Origin: Nitrosomonas sp.
GTDB lineage: Bacteria > Pseudomonadota > Gammaproteobacteria > Burkholderiales > Nitrosomonadaceae
Reading direction: 5' to 3'
Assembly: GCA_028577615.1 (NCBI GenBank)
Contig: JAJSDU010000005.1
Coordinates: 38,066-102,065, forward strand
DNA length: 64,000 bases
Below are positions 56,236 to 64,000 of the stretch, one piece after another (within the stretch, counting starts at the first letter, position 1; every line of letters starts with the position of its first letter). A model generated the notes under the pieces. That model worked only from the letters and a program-made list of their open reading frames with translations, made no database searches and was not told where the DNA came from. The position numbers and the translations under genes are program-made.

Positions 56236-56709
56236 TTAATTAGGAAGGCAATTCTGGCTTTTCGGATCAACACTGCAGGACCAGCGTAATTCTTTTATGC
56301 CTGCTGCTTTGTTGACCAGATAGTCCGCTTTTAGTTGTTTGTTCTGCTCAGCGGTTAACGCCGCTCTTTCAGGAATGAAGCGCTCGTTACTCCAGAAACG
56401 TATTCTGCAGAACTCGTCTTCACCCTGACATAAACGGGTGATGGCATTGCTGTAAATCGTTTTGTCGGTATGACGGCTTTGCTCGACGAGCACCATGTGA
56501 ACCTTTTTGCCTGAATTGCCCAATTCGGCGATGCGGACGGTTTTCCAGCCGTTACCGTTTTCCAATCCGGCTGAGTCATCTGCCGCTGTTTCTTCCGCTA
56601 CAGTTGCTTCATCGACCGCGTCCGCTGTGTCTTTATCCGATTCAGCGTATGCCGCGCAGGAAAGGCTTAATGTTAAAAACAAAAGTGTGCAAAAAAACTT
56701 TTTGTTCAT
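56236..56709 (-). CDS. Hypothetical secreted protein
   Basis: A 157-aa protein I do not recognise. Signal peptide 1-22 (MNKKFFCTLLFLTLSLSCAAYA). Because the hydrophobic core ends LSCAAYA, either lipidation at Cys18 or cleavage after AYA is possible; the latter fits the signal peptidase rule better. An acidic, low-complexity stretch (TADAVDEATVAEETAADD) precedes a compact domain with four cysteines (RLCQGEDEFCRIRFW, WSCSVDPKSQNC) likely in two disulfides. GGAGA five bases before the ATG is a good ribosome binding site. It is convergent with lpdA and divergent from hemA. Confidence 0.7.
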   Translation of the reverse strand: MNKKFFCTLLFLTLSLSCAAYAESDKDTADAVDEATVAEETAADDSAGLENGNGWKTVRIAELGNSGKKVHMVLVEQSRHTDKTIYSNAITRLCQGEDEFCRIRFWSNERFIPERAALTAEQNKQLKADYLVNKAAGIKELRWSCSVDPKSQNCLPN

Positions 56710-57140
56710 AAAATCTCCATGACGAACTTTATTTTTTCTATAATTCAAGCACTATAAGCTTTCAAAAATAATGCTATTGAAATGACATGGGTCGGAGAAA
56801 TAAATTTCTCCGACCCATGTCAGCAGCAGAAGTATAACCCAAAGCCATAGGGCGGGGCACTGTTTTTTTGTATCGTGATTCTGGAAAGTATGACGGTTTC
56901 TGCGATATTAAAATGATGCTTAGTGCTTGCCGTAAAAACGCACAGAACGGAAGGTGTGTGGCGCTGTCTGATACAGATGTAATTCATGCAGACGATGATT
57001 TCTCCAGGTAGCGGCGACGAGCATTTCAATGCCAGCTATTGATCTGCACAGGATTTGCAAGACAGGATAGTATTTATATCCGCTTAATATTATAATCTCA
57101 AGTTTTTTTATTCCGGTCAGTTGCTTAAACACTAACGCTC
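56710..57140. other. Intergenic region between the secreted protein gene and hemA
   Basis: 431 bases carrying divergent promoters, which I could not place with confidence, and the palindrome at 56783-56822. Short open frames here have no recognisable protein or ribosome binding site. Nothing else is evident. Confidence 0.4.
56783..56822. repeat. Perfect 18-bp palindrome with 4-base loop
   Basis: TGACATGGGTCGGAGAAA (56783-56800) and its exact reverse complement (56805-56822) surround TAAA. No T-tract follows on either strand, so it is not a standard terminator. It lies 74 bases upstream of the secreted protein start and 319 bases upstream of hemA, and may be a dispersed repeat or a strong RNA hairpin. 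Confidence 0.65.
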
Positions 57141-58394
57141 ATGCAGTTATTCGCCTTTGGTATTAATCATACTACAGCGCCGCTGGATGTGCGCGAACAG
57201 GTCACATTCCCGGAGAATGCCATGGAACATGCGTTGCATGATCTTGTTGGGCGTAATCCGATCAAGGAAGCCGCGATTGTGTCGACCTGCAACCGTACAG
57301 AGGTTTATTGCAGTACCGAAAAACCTGAAGAAGCCATGCGCTGGCTGGCGGATTTTCACCACTTGCAGGTGCATGATCTGGATCCTTATCTCTATAAGCT
57401 GCCGCGCGAGAAAGCGGTCAAGCATGCTTTCCGTGTGGCTAGTGGGCTCGACTCAATGGTGCTCGGTGAACCGCAGATTCTGGGTCAGTTGAAGAGTGCG
57501 GTTAAATCGGCCGAGAATGCGGGCACGCTGGGTTTGCTGCTGCACAAGCTGTTTCAACGGACATTTTTTGTTGCCAAGGAGGTGCGGAGTTCCACTGAAA
57601 TTGGTTCAAATTCAGTATCCATGGCTGCCGCAGCGGCACGACTTGCTGAACGGATCTTCGGTGAAATCAGTGAGCAGCGTATCCTGTTTATCGGCGCTGG
57701 AGAAATGATTGATTTGTGCGCCAGCCATTTTGCCGCGCGTAACCCAAAACATATTACAGTCGCAAATCGAACCATTGAGCGTGCGCAGGCGTTGTCAAAA
57801 AGATTCAACGCCACTGCGATCACTCTGGCGGATCTGCCGGATCAGCTGGCTTTGCACGATATCGTAGTAACCTGTACGGCCAGTCCATTGCCTATTCTGG
57901 GAAAGGGCATGGTTGAACGCGCCATTAAAGCACGCAAACATCGTCCTATTTTTATAGTCGATCTTGCTGTGCCGCGCGATGTCGAGTCGGAAGTTTCCGA
58001 ACTGGATGATGTTTTCCTCTATTATGTCGATGATTTGTCTGATATTGTGAAAGAGGGCATGGATGCACGGCAAAGCGCCGTAGCCCAGGCGGAATCCATT
58101 ATTGATAATAATGTTATTGATTTTATGCGCTGGCTGGCGACACGCGAGCTAGTGCCAACAATACGCGCATTACGCGATCAGGGTGAGCGTTATCGCCGCC
58201 ACGAATTGGAGCGAGCATCCAGGATGCTCGCCAGGGGTGAAGATCCCCGGAAGGTAATGGAGTCATTGAGTAACGGTTTGATGAATAAATTCCTGCATAT
58301 CCCGTCCAGTTCCCTGAATCATGCGACTGTTGATGAGCGCGAGCAGCTGGTTGAACTCGTTAATAAACTTTATCAATTGCATCGCCCGCAATGA
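57141..58394 (+). CDS. hemA: Glutamyl-tRNA reductase
   Basis: A 417-aa NADPH-dependent enzyme, first step of C5-pathway tetrapyrrole synthesis from Glu-tRNA. It starts [19 protein letters not shown], has the catalytic Cys in [29 protein letters not shown], and the NADPH domain ([16 protein letters not shown]). In nitrifiers it feeds a large demand for heme. Its stop overlaps the prfA start (ATGA at 58391), the common hemA-prfA-prmC arrangement. Confidence 0.96.
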   Translation: MQLFAFGINHTTAPLDVREQVTFPENAMEHALHDLVGRNPIKEAAIVSTCNRTEVYCSTEKPEEAMRWLADFHHLQVHDLDPYLYKLPREKAVKHAFRVASGLDSMVLGEPQILGQLKSAVKSAENAGTLGLLLHKLFQRTFFVAKEVRSSTEIGSNSVSMAAAAARLAERIFGEISEQRILFIGAGEMIDLCASHFAARNPKHITVANRTIERAQALSKRFNATAITLADLPDQLALHDIVVTCTASPLPILGKGMVERAIKARKHRPIFIVDLAVPRDVESEVSELDDVFLYYVDDLSDIVKEGMDARQSAVAQAESIIDNNVIDFMRWLATRELVPTIRALRDQGERYRRHELERASRMLARGEDPRKVMESLSNGLMNKFLHIPSSSLNHATVDEREQLVELVNKLYQLHRPQ

Positions 58395-59470
58395 AAGCGA
58401 GCCTTACTCGCAGGCTCGACCGTTTGAGTGTACGGCTTAACGAGCTCAATCAATTACTCAGCAATGAAACGGTCACTGCGGATCTGGATAATTTCCGCAA
58501 GCTGTCTCGCGAACATGCAGAAATCATACCGGTAGTCGATCTGTATCATGCTTATCAACAGGTTGAAGGGGATCTGCAGACTGCTCGGGAAATGGCTTCT
58601 GATCCGGAAATGCGCGAATTTGCTGAAGCTGAAATACAAGCCGGAAAGGAAAAACTGGCTGTAATCGAGACAGAATTGCAAAAACAGCTGTTGCCGAAAG
58701 ATCCCAATGATGAGCGTAATATTTTTCTGGAAATACGCGCAGGGACAGGTGGTGACGAATCCGCGCTGTTTGCGGCCAATCTGTTTCGCATGTATTCACG
58801 TTATGCTGAACGGCGCAATTGGCAGGTTGAGGTCATATCGCAAAGCCCATCGGATATCGGCGGATATAAAGAGATTATCGCCAAAATCATCGGTCAGGGC
58901 GCATACTCCAGGCTTAAATTCGAATCCGGCGGTCATCGCGTGCAGCGTGTTCCGGTGACGGAAACTCAAGGGCGTGTTCATACTTCGACATGCACTGTGG
59001 CGGTTATTCCTGAGGCGGATGAAATCAGCGAAGTGCAATTGAATCCGGCTGAGCTGCGGATCGATACATTCCGTGCCTCGGGTGCGGGTGGCCAGCATAT
59101 CAACAAGACCGATTCGGCGGTAAGAATTACACATTTGCCAACTGGTATTGTGGTCGAATGTCAGGATGGTCGTTCGCAGCATAAGAACAAGGCGCAGGCG
59201 ATGAGTGTGCTGGCTGCGCGCATTCATGCCAAGCAGATGCGCGCACAACAGGCTGAGCAGGCCGCTACGCGGAAATCACTGGTTGGTACAGGGGAGCGTT
59301 CCGAAAGAATACGCACCTATAATTTTCCGCAAGGCAGGGTGACCGATCATCGCATCAATCTGACGCTCTATAAAATGGATCAGATCATGGATGGCGATAT
59401 TGATGAAATCTGTTCAGCGCTGATGGCGGAGCATCAGGCCGAGCAACTTGCCGCTTCGATGGAAGAATGA
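58391..59470 (+). CDS. prfA: Peptide chain release factor 1
   Basis: A 359-aa factor recognising UAA and UAG. The decoding tripeptide is PVT ([15 protein letters not shown]), the catalytic GGQ is in [19 protein letters not shown], and the C-terminal helix starts around [20 protein letters not shown]. The length equals E. coli RF1 (360 aa). It is translationally coupled to hemA and followed by the methyltransferase that modifies its GGQ glutamine. Confidence 0.96.
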   Translation: MKASLTRRLDRLSVRLNELNQLLSNETVTADLDNFRKLSREHAEIIPVVDLYHAYQQVEGDLQTAREMASDPEMREFAEAEIQAGKEKLAVIETELQKQLLPKDPNDERNIFLEIRAGTGGDESALFAANLFRMYSRYAERRNWQVEVISQSPSDIGGYKEIIAKIIGQGAYSRLKFESGGHRVQRVPVTETQGRVHTSTCTVAVIPEADEISEVQLNPAELRIDTFRASGAGGQHINKTDSAVRITHLPTGIVVECQDGRSQHKNKAQAMSVLAARIHAKQMRAQQAEQAATRKSLVGTGERSERIRTYNFPQGRVTDHRINLTLYKMDQIMDGDIDEICSALMAEHQAEQLAASMEE

Positions 59471-59581
59471 GCGGAAAGTATGTCTGTTATTGCGCGGTCA
59501 ATCCGGTCGGTACGTTAATCCTTCGTCTGAGATTGCGGATTGGAACAGCAAGTCAGTCATCAGGGAAAGATTGATTCGTGC

Positions 59582-60409
59582 ATGGATACAATTGCACGGG
59601 TATTAGCCTGGGCATGCCGGAAAATCGAGGCAACAGACGCGCGCATGTTGCTTCAGCATGTGTTGCGGGTTAATCATGCGTACTTGTTAACCCGCGCTGA
59701 GGAGCCGGTTTCCGCATTGCAGACCGCGGCGTTCAGAGCGCTCGTTTTACAGCGCGTGAGCGGTATGCCGGTGGCGTATTTGACCGGCGAGCGTGCATTT
59801 TATGATCAGATTTTCAAAGTGACTCCCGCTGTTCTGGTGCCGCGCCCGGAAACCGAGCTGCTGGTCGATCTTGCGCTGGAAACAATGATTGAGGACAGGT
59901 CTTGCCAGGTTCTGGATCTCGGAACAGGAAGCGGTGCAATCGCGATCACTATTGCCAAGCACCGGCGTCGGGCGAATATTGTCGCGGTAGATTTGTCTAA
60001 CGATGCACTTTCTGTTGCGCAGTGGAACGCGTCCAATCTGGCTGCTGATAATGTACGACTGATCCGGGGCAGCTGGTATGAACCGCTTGGCGCAGATGAG
60101 AAATTTGATTTGATCGTTTCTAATCCGCCTTATGTGGCTGAACATGATCCGCATCTGCAACAGGGTGATTTGCGGTTTGAGCCATCAATCGCCCTGTCAA
60201 CCGGAGAAAATGGGCTTGCCTGTCTGCGCCATGTTATTGCAGAAGCGCCCGCTTATCTGGTTGACGGCGGGCGGCTGCTGGTGGAACATGGTTATGATCA
60301 GTCAGCGATCTGTCGACTGTTAATGGAACGTGCCGGACTTGAAGATATCAAAGTGCACAAGGATCTGGCCGGTATTGAACGTGTTTGTGATGGTCGCTAT
60401 TTTATGTAA
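59582..60409 (+). CDS. prmC: Release factor glutamine methyltransferase PrmC
   Basis: A 275-aa SAM-dependent enzyme that N5-methylates the glutamine of the GGQ motif in RF1 and RF2, both encoded in this window. N-terminal helical domain (RVLAWACRKIEATDARMLL), VLVPRPETELLVDLAL, SAM loop VLDLGTGSGAIAITIA and the catalytic VSNPPYVAEHD (NPPY). The ATG at 59582 matches the family start; the frame is open to a TTG at 59540. Confidence 0.94.
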   Translation: MDTIARVLAWACRKIEATDARMLLQHVLRVNHAYLLTRAEEPVSALQTAAFRALVLQRVSGMPVAYLTGERAFYDQIFKVTPAVLVPRPETELLVDLALETMIEDRSCQVLDLGTGSGAIAITIAKHRRRANIVAVDLSNDALSVAQWNASNLAADNVRLIRGSWYEPLGADEKFDLIVSNPPYVAEHDPHLQQGDLRFEPSIALSTGENGLACLRHVIAEAPAYLVDGGRLLVEHGYDQSAICRLLMERAGLEDIKVHKDLAGIERVCDGRYFM

Positions 60410-60435
60410 TTCTTACTGTTATGGAGTGAATAAAA

Positions 60436-60744
60436 ATGAATGTAGAAGACGTGATTAAAGAGCAAGTGACAACCCACCCCGTGGTGTTATACATGAAGGG
60501 TACGCCCGAACAGCCGCAGTGCGGTTTTTCCGCCAATGCCATCAATATTCTGAATGCCTGTGGCGTCGATGAGCTTTTTACGGTCGATGTGCTGCAGGAT
60601 CCGGAAATTCGCCAGGGTATTAAGGATTATTCAAACTGGCCAACAATTCCGCAGCTTTATGTCAATGGCGAATTCATTGGCGGTTCTGATATTCTGACCG
60701 AAATGTATCAGAACGGCGAATTGCAGGAGCTGTTCAAAGAATAA
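60436..60744 (+). CDS. grxD: Monothiol glutaredoxin, CGFS type
   Basis: A 102-aa [2Fe-2S] carrier. The cluster Cys lies in [11 protein letters not shown], preceded by [13 protein letters not shown]; glutathione-binding residues appear in [19 protein letters not shown]. It probably partners with BolA, encoded at 17686, and with the SUF system. It lies 26 bases after prmC and 26 bases before the convergent yqaA. Confidence 0.95.
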   Translation: MNVEDVIKEQVTTHPVVLYMKGTPEQPQCGFSANAINILNACGVDELFTVDVLQDPEIRQGIKDYSNWPTIPQLYVNGEFIGGSDILTEMYQNGELQELFKE

Positions 60745-60770
60745 GGTTTCAAGCGCAGCGCCGATAACGA

Positions 60771-61211
60771 TCAACCGATTGTCGCCGCAACAGCATTGGC
60801 CGCTGTGGCGACAATCCAGTATCGTACAAATTTACCAATCGCCATGAAAATCATGGCGGATATCCAGTTGACTCTCAGCCAGCCAGCCGCAACGCACAGT
60901 GCATCGCCAATAACCGGCGCCCAGGATAGCAGCAGAATCGGTGAACCATGATTGTGCACCCATTCCAGATAACGTGAAGTATTCCCGGTTTTTTTGAGGA
61001 TTGTTTTTTCATCCGGGATCAATCGTCCGATCAGGTAAGAGCTCATGCCGCCCAGTGTGTTGCCAATAGTGGCCAGGATAAGCGCCTGCCAGAGCAGATC
61101 GGGGTAGGCAATCAAAACACCCGCAAGTACAGCTTCAGAACCGCCAGGCAGCAGTGTCGCGGCGAGAAAGCTGCTGGTAAAAAGTGTCAGCAGGCTTGCT
61201 TGTTCATCCAT
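60771..61211 (-). CDS. yqaA: YqaA-family inner membrane protein (DedA-like/VTT fold)
   Basis: A 146-aa membrane protein with about four hydrophobic segments. ATLLPGGSEAVLAGVLIAYP and GNTLGGMSSYLIGR are the hallmarks of the YqaA branch of the SNARE-associated/VTT superfamily. The related DedA proteins act in lipid carrier recycling and membrane homeostasis; the specific role of YqaA is unknown. It follows metR on the same strand after 110 bases. Confidence 0.85.
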   Translation of the reverse strand: MDEQASLLTLFTSSFLAATLLPGGSEAVLAGVLIAYPDLLWQALILATIGNTLGGMSSYLIGRLIPDEKTILKKTGNTSRYLEWVHNHGSPILLLSWAPVIGDALCVAAGWLRVNWISAMIFMAIGKFVRYWIVATAANAVAATIG

Positions 61212-61321
61212 CAGTTTAGTCCATTCAAGTGGTTATAAGTCTGTGCGGACAAGTTTGCCGCAGAGTTTCCGGAATATCTCAGTCGCCTGGCAAGATTCTG
61301 GAATTCGATACCAATGCTATT

Positions 61322-62236
61322 TTACAGTGCGTGTGGATGTCCATTCAGGCGATCTGCTGCCTGCTGCCCGACTGATTTGAATTTTAATATATATGGAACA
61401 GAGCGGTCGGTTTCTCTGATGGCCAGAAATAATTTCTGGCGCAGGCCCTGTTTTCCGATGCTGATTTTTTTGAGTTTCAGCGCATTGATCTTTGAATCGA
61501 TGAGCCATTCGGGTAAAACACACACGCCACGATTGAGCGCAGTCATCTGCAAAATAATTTCGAGCGATTCAATTTGCTTTAACTGGGCAGGCGCTATATG
61601 CGCTGGCGTCAGGAAACGTGTGAAAATATCAAGCCTCTCCAGCGGCACCGGAAAAGACAGCAGTATTTCCTTACTGAGATCTTCGGGTTTCAATTGCCTG
61701 GTGCTTGCCAGCATGTGATGCCGGGATACCAGTAAAACCAGTGGATATTCGGCCAGGGTTTCATAGTGAATTTTTTCTTTTTTGATTAAATCGGGCGTAA
61801 CCAGAATATCGATATGGTGATTGAGCAATCCTTCGAGTCCGGAGAATTGAAATTTCTGCACGATATCGATATCGATTCCGGGCATTTGCTGCATGAATGG
61901 ACCGATGACGGCATTCAACCACTGGAAGCAGGGGTAGCATTCCACGCCTATGCGCAGAATACCCTGGCAGCCTTCGCTATAGGCCTTCAATGTTTTCTCC
62001 GCCTGCGATAAAACAGGCAGAATCTGATTTGCGACATCCAGTAACAATCGGCCTGCCTGTGTCAGCCGCAGGCCGCGCCCTTCTTTTTGCCACAACGCAA
62101 TGCCCAGTTTCTTTTCCAGATAGCTGATCTGGTGCGATAGCGCCGGCTGGCTAAGACACAAGGCATGTGCTGCTCCAGTGAGTGTTCCGTGATGATCAAG
62201 CGATTGTATGATTCTAAGGTGACTGTGTTCAATCAT
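61322..62236 (-). CDS. metR: LysR-type regulator MetR
   Basis: A 304-aa LysR-family activator. The N-terminal helix-turn-helix ([22 protein letters not shown]) and effector domain with [15 protein letters not shown] and [11 protein letters not shown] match MetR, which uses homocysteine as co-inducer and activates metE and other methionine genes. Divergence from metE, with 104 bases between the starts, is the classical layout and supports the name. A MetR operator should lie in 62237-62340; I see TGAA and TTCA halves there but not with the canonical spacing. Confidence 0.92.
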   Translation of the reverse strand: MIEHSHLRIIQSLDHHGTLTGAAHALCLSQPALSHQISYLEKKLGIALWQKEGRGLRLTQAGRLLLDVANQILPVLSQAEKTLKAYSEGCQGILRIGVECYPCFQWLNAVIGPFMQQMPGIDIDIVQKFQFSGLEGLLNHHIDILVTPDLIKKEKIHYETLAEYPLVLLVSRHHMLASTRQLKPEDLSKEILLSFPVPLERLDIFTRFLTPAHIAPAQLKQIESLEIILQMTALNRGVCVLPEWLIDSKINALKLKKISIGKQGLRQKLFLAIRETDRSVPYILKFKSVGQQAADRLNGHPHAL

Positions 62237-62340
62237 GTATGAGAAATATTAATGGAAGTCTTGAAATTCATCATTATTATTTATTGTTTGCTGTTTGTAC
62301 AATAATGCGTCCATTTTTTATTTTGAACGGTAGATCAATC

Positions 62341-64000
62341 ATGACAACAACACATAGCTTAGGGTTTCCCCGTATCGGCCGTCAGCGCGAGCTGAAATTC
62401 GCGCTGGAGCGTTACTGGAAAAAAGCAATAACCGAAGAAGCGCTGCTGGAGGCGGCAGTGGATCTGCGTATCCAGAATTGGCAGGATCAGGCGGCGCTTG
62501 ACTGGTTACCGGTGGGCGATTTTTCGTTATACGATCATGTACTTGATACCAGCTTCCTGTTGGGTAACGTGCCGGAGCGGATCAGTCGGTTACCCGGGAA
62601 GGAGCTGGATCATTATTTCCGCCTGGCCAGAGGGCGCGGCCTGTCCGATGATGCTGACTGTGCGTGCGTCAGCGCCGGAGAACTGACCAAGTGGTTCGAT
62701 ACCAACTACCATTACATTGTCCCTGAATTTGATAAAAGCACACGGTTCTCGCTCAATGCCGGGCAGTTGCTGCAGCAGATCCGGGAAGCCCGGCAGCGGC
62801 ATGGCGGGGTGAAGCCGGTTATTCTGGGGCCGGTTACTTATCTTTGGCTCGGCAAATGCAAAGACGCCACTGATAAGCATGATCTGCTGGACGATTTGAT
62901 TCATGTTTACGAACAGCTCTTCAAGGCGCTGAAAAATGCGGGCGTTACATGGGTACAAATTGACGAACCGGTGCTGGTTATGGAGCTGAATGAATCCTGG
63001 AAGCATGCGTTGCGGAAAACGTATTATCAATTACAGGCGGTGCCGGTGAATCTGATGCTGACGACTTATTTCGGGCAATTACAGGAAAACTTGCAGCTGG
63101 CTTGTGAATTGCCCGTAGACGGAATCCATCTTGATGCGGTTACAGCAAGAGATGAAGTCGACAGAATGATCGACTGGCTGCCAGGCCACAAGATACTGTC
63201 TCTTGGTGTCATCAATGGGCGCAATATCTGGAAAACCGATCTGAATGCAACGCTGGACTGGTTGGAACCTGTCCATGCGCGCCTGCAGGAACGGCTGTGG
63301 CTCGCGCCATCCTGTTCGCTGCTGCATGTGCCGATTGATCTCGACAATGAGCAGGCATTAGTGCCATTAGTGCATGACATTCGTTCATGGCTGGCGTTTG
63401 CCGTGCAGAAATTACAGGAAGTCAAAGTTCTGGCAACCGCGCTCGATCATGGCAGGGAGGCTGTTTACGAGGCATTGCAGGAGAATCAGGCGGCAATCGA
63501 AAGCCGTCGGCAGTCTGAATATGTGCACTGCGCTGCGGTTAAATCACGCCTGATCGAAATCAATCCGGCAATGAGCAGACGCAAGTCGTCTTACGCGCAA
63601 CGCACCGGAGAACAGAGAAGAAAAATACCTTTGCCACTTTTCCCAACCACGTCAATCGGTTCTTTTCCACAGACACAGGTTATTCGCCAGACCCGTCTGG
63701 ATTTTCGCAAAGGCAAATTGTCGGCGGAATCATACCGGCTGACGATGCGGAAAGAGATTGAACGCTGCGTGCGCGAACAGGAAGCGCTTGATCTTGACGT
63801 GCTGGTTCATGGCGAACCCGAGCGCAACGATATGGTGGAATATTTTGGCGAGCAGCTTGCGGGATTTGCCCTGACGCGACACGGCTGGGTGCAGTCCTAT
63901 GGATCAAGATGCGTTAAACCGCCAATTCTCTATGGTGATGTATCGCATACGCACGAGATTACCGTGGAGTGGATTCAATATGCGCAGTCGCTGACTGAAA
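62341..64000 (+). CDS. metE: Cobalamin-independent methionine synthase, 3' end missing
   Basis: The first 553 codons of a protein normally about 760 aa; the gene runs off the window. It transfers a methyl group from 5-methyltetrahydropteroyltri-glutamate to homocysteine without B12. Start [20 protein letters not shown], then [25 protein letters not shown] and, at the start of the C-terminal barrel, [14 protein letters not shown] with [17 protein letters not shown]. The catalytic zinc ligands lie beyond base 64000. It is divergent from metR, which probably activates it. Confidence 0.95.
   Translation, partial: MTTTHSLGFPRIGRQRELKFALERYWKKAITEEALLEAAVDLRIQNWQDQAALDWLPVGDFSLYDHVLDTSFLLGNVPERISRLPGKELDHYFRLARGRGLSDDADCACVSAGELTKWFDTNYHYIVPEFDKSTRFSLNAGQLLQQIREARQRHGGVKPVILGPVTYLWLGKCKDATDKHDLLDDLIHVYEQLFKALKNAGVTWVQIDEPVLVMELNESWKHALRKTYYQLQAVPVNLMLTTYFGQLQENLQLACELPVDGIHLDAVTARDEVDRMIDWLPGHKILSLGVINGRNIWKTDLNATLDWLEPVHARLQERLWLAPSCSLLHVPIDLDNEQALVPLVHDIRSWLAFAVQKLQEVKVLATALDHGREAVYEALQENQAAIESRRQSEYVHCAAVKSRLIEINPAMSRRKSSYAQRTGEQRRKIPLPLFPTTSIGSFPQTQVIRQTRLDFRKGKLSAESYRLTMRKEIERCVREQEALDLDVLVHGEPERNDMVEYFGEQLAGFALTRHGWVQSYGSRCVKPPILYGDVSHTHEITVEWIQYAQSLTE

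Noticed and set aside
62237-62340. A methionine or cobalamin riboswitch before metE
   Set aside because: Only 104 bases separate metR and metE, and no riboswitch core motif is visible; MetR control is the simpler explanation.
1-64000. tRNA, rRNA, CRISPR array, prophage or integrase
   Set aside because: No T-loop-like GGTTCGAATCC motif in a suitable context, no rRNA stretch, no regularly spaced repeats, and no integrase or phage structural gene was seen in either strand.

Overview
The window reads as chromosomal DNA of a betaproteobacterium, most likely a Nitrosomonas-like ammonia oxidiser. That assignment is an inference from the gene complement: choline-kinase-type ThrB, the divergent rluC/rne pair, hemA-prfA-prmC, BPSS1780- and PP0621-type proteins, and a two-domain-style multicopper oxidase. 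No rRNA, tRNA or CRISPR array was seen. Most genes are housekeeping genes in short, tightly packed operons.

Layout. 0-8 kb: a divergent ABC-ATPase/esterase pair, rluC divergent from rne, and polA divergent from a LOG-family gene. 8-18 kb: a DUF2782 protein, thrB, a small TIR-bounded repeat, a BPSS1780-type membrane protein with a zinc-ribbon tail, pepP, the cell-wall recycling pair amgK-murU, ubiK, comM, a small lipoprotein and bolA. 18-20 kb: an FMN reductase and an AT-rich orphan membrane protein. 20-27 kb: a complete iscR-sufA-sufBCDSU-nfu iron-sulfur cluster operon, preceded by two tandem matches to the IscR type-1 operator. 27-35 kb: a multicopper oxidase with a His-rich membrane cupredoxin, divergent from an RND adaptor/permease pair. 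35-43 kb: a fused aroK-aroB gene, dgt, prfB with its programmed frameshift, then ispD-ispF-thpR-tsaB-rimI-udg joined largely by 4-bp stop/start overlaps.

43-54.5 kb is the accessory part. It holds a decayed NACHT + formylglycine-generating-enzyme-like gene whose end looks like the variable region of a diversity-generating retroelement target, a cluster of palindromic repeats, a mono-heme Tll0287-like protein, and a four-gene operon. That operon encodes an 835-aa protein with two related halves and no recognised family, a 1001-aa glycyl radical enzyme with intact catalytic Cys and glycyl-radical motifs, an SCP2-like (lipid-binding) protein, and a radical-SAM activase. Oxygen-sensitive glycyl radical chemistry is unexpected in an aerobic nitrifier, and this operon is the best candidate for an undescribed system. 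54.5-64 kb returns to housekeeping genes: lpdA, a secreted hypothetical, hemA-prfA-prmC-grxD, yqaA, and metR divergent from metE, which runs off the window.

Functional links. The suf operon supplies Fe-S clusters and probably senses them through IscR. PrmC modifies the release factors RF1 and RF2, both encoded here. AmgK and MurU are successive steps of one recycling route. MetR probably controls metE. The activase would install the radical on the neighbouring glycyl radical enzyme.
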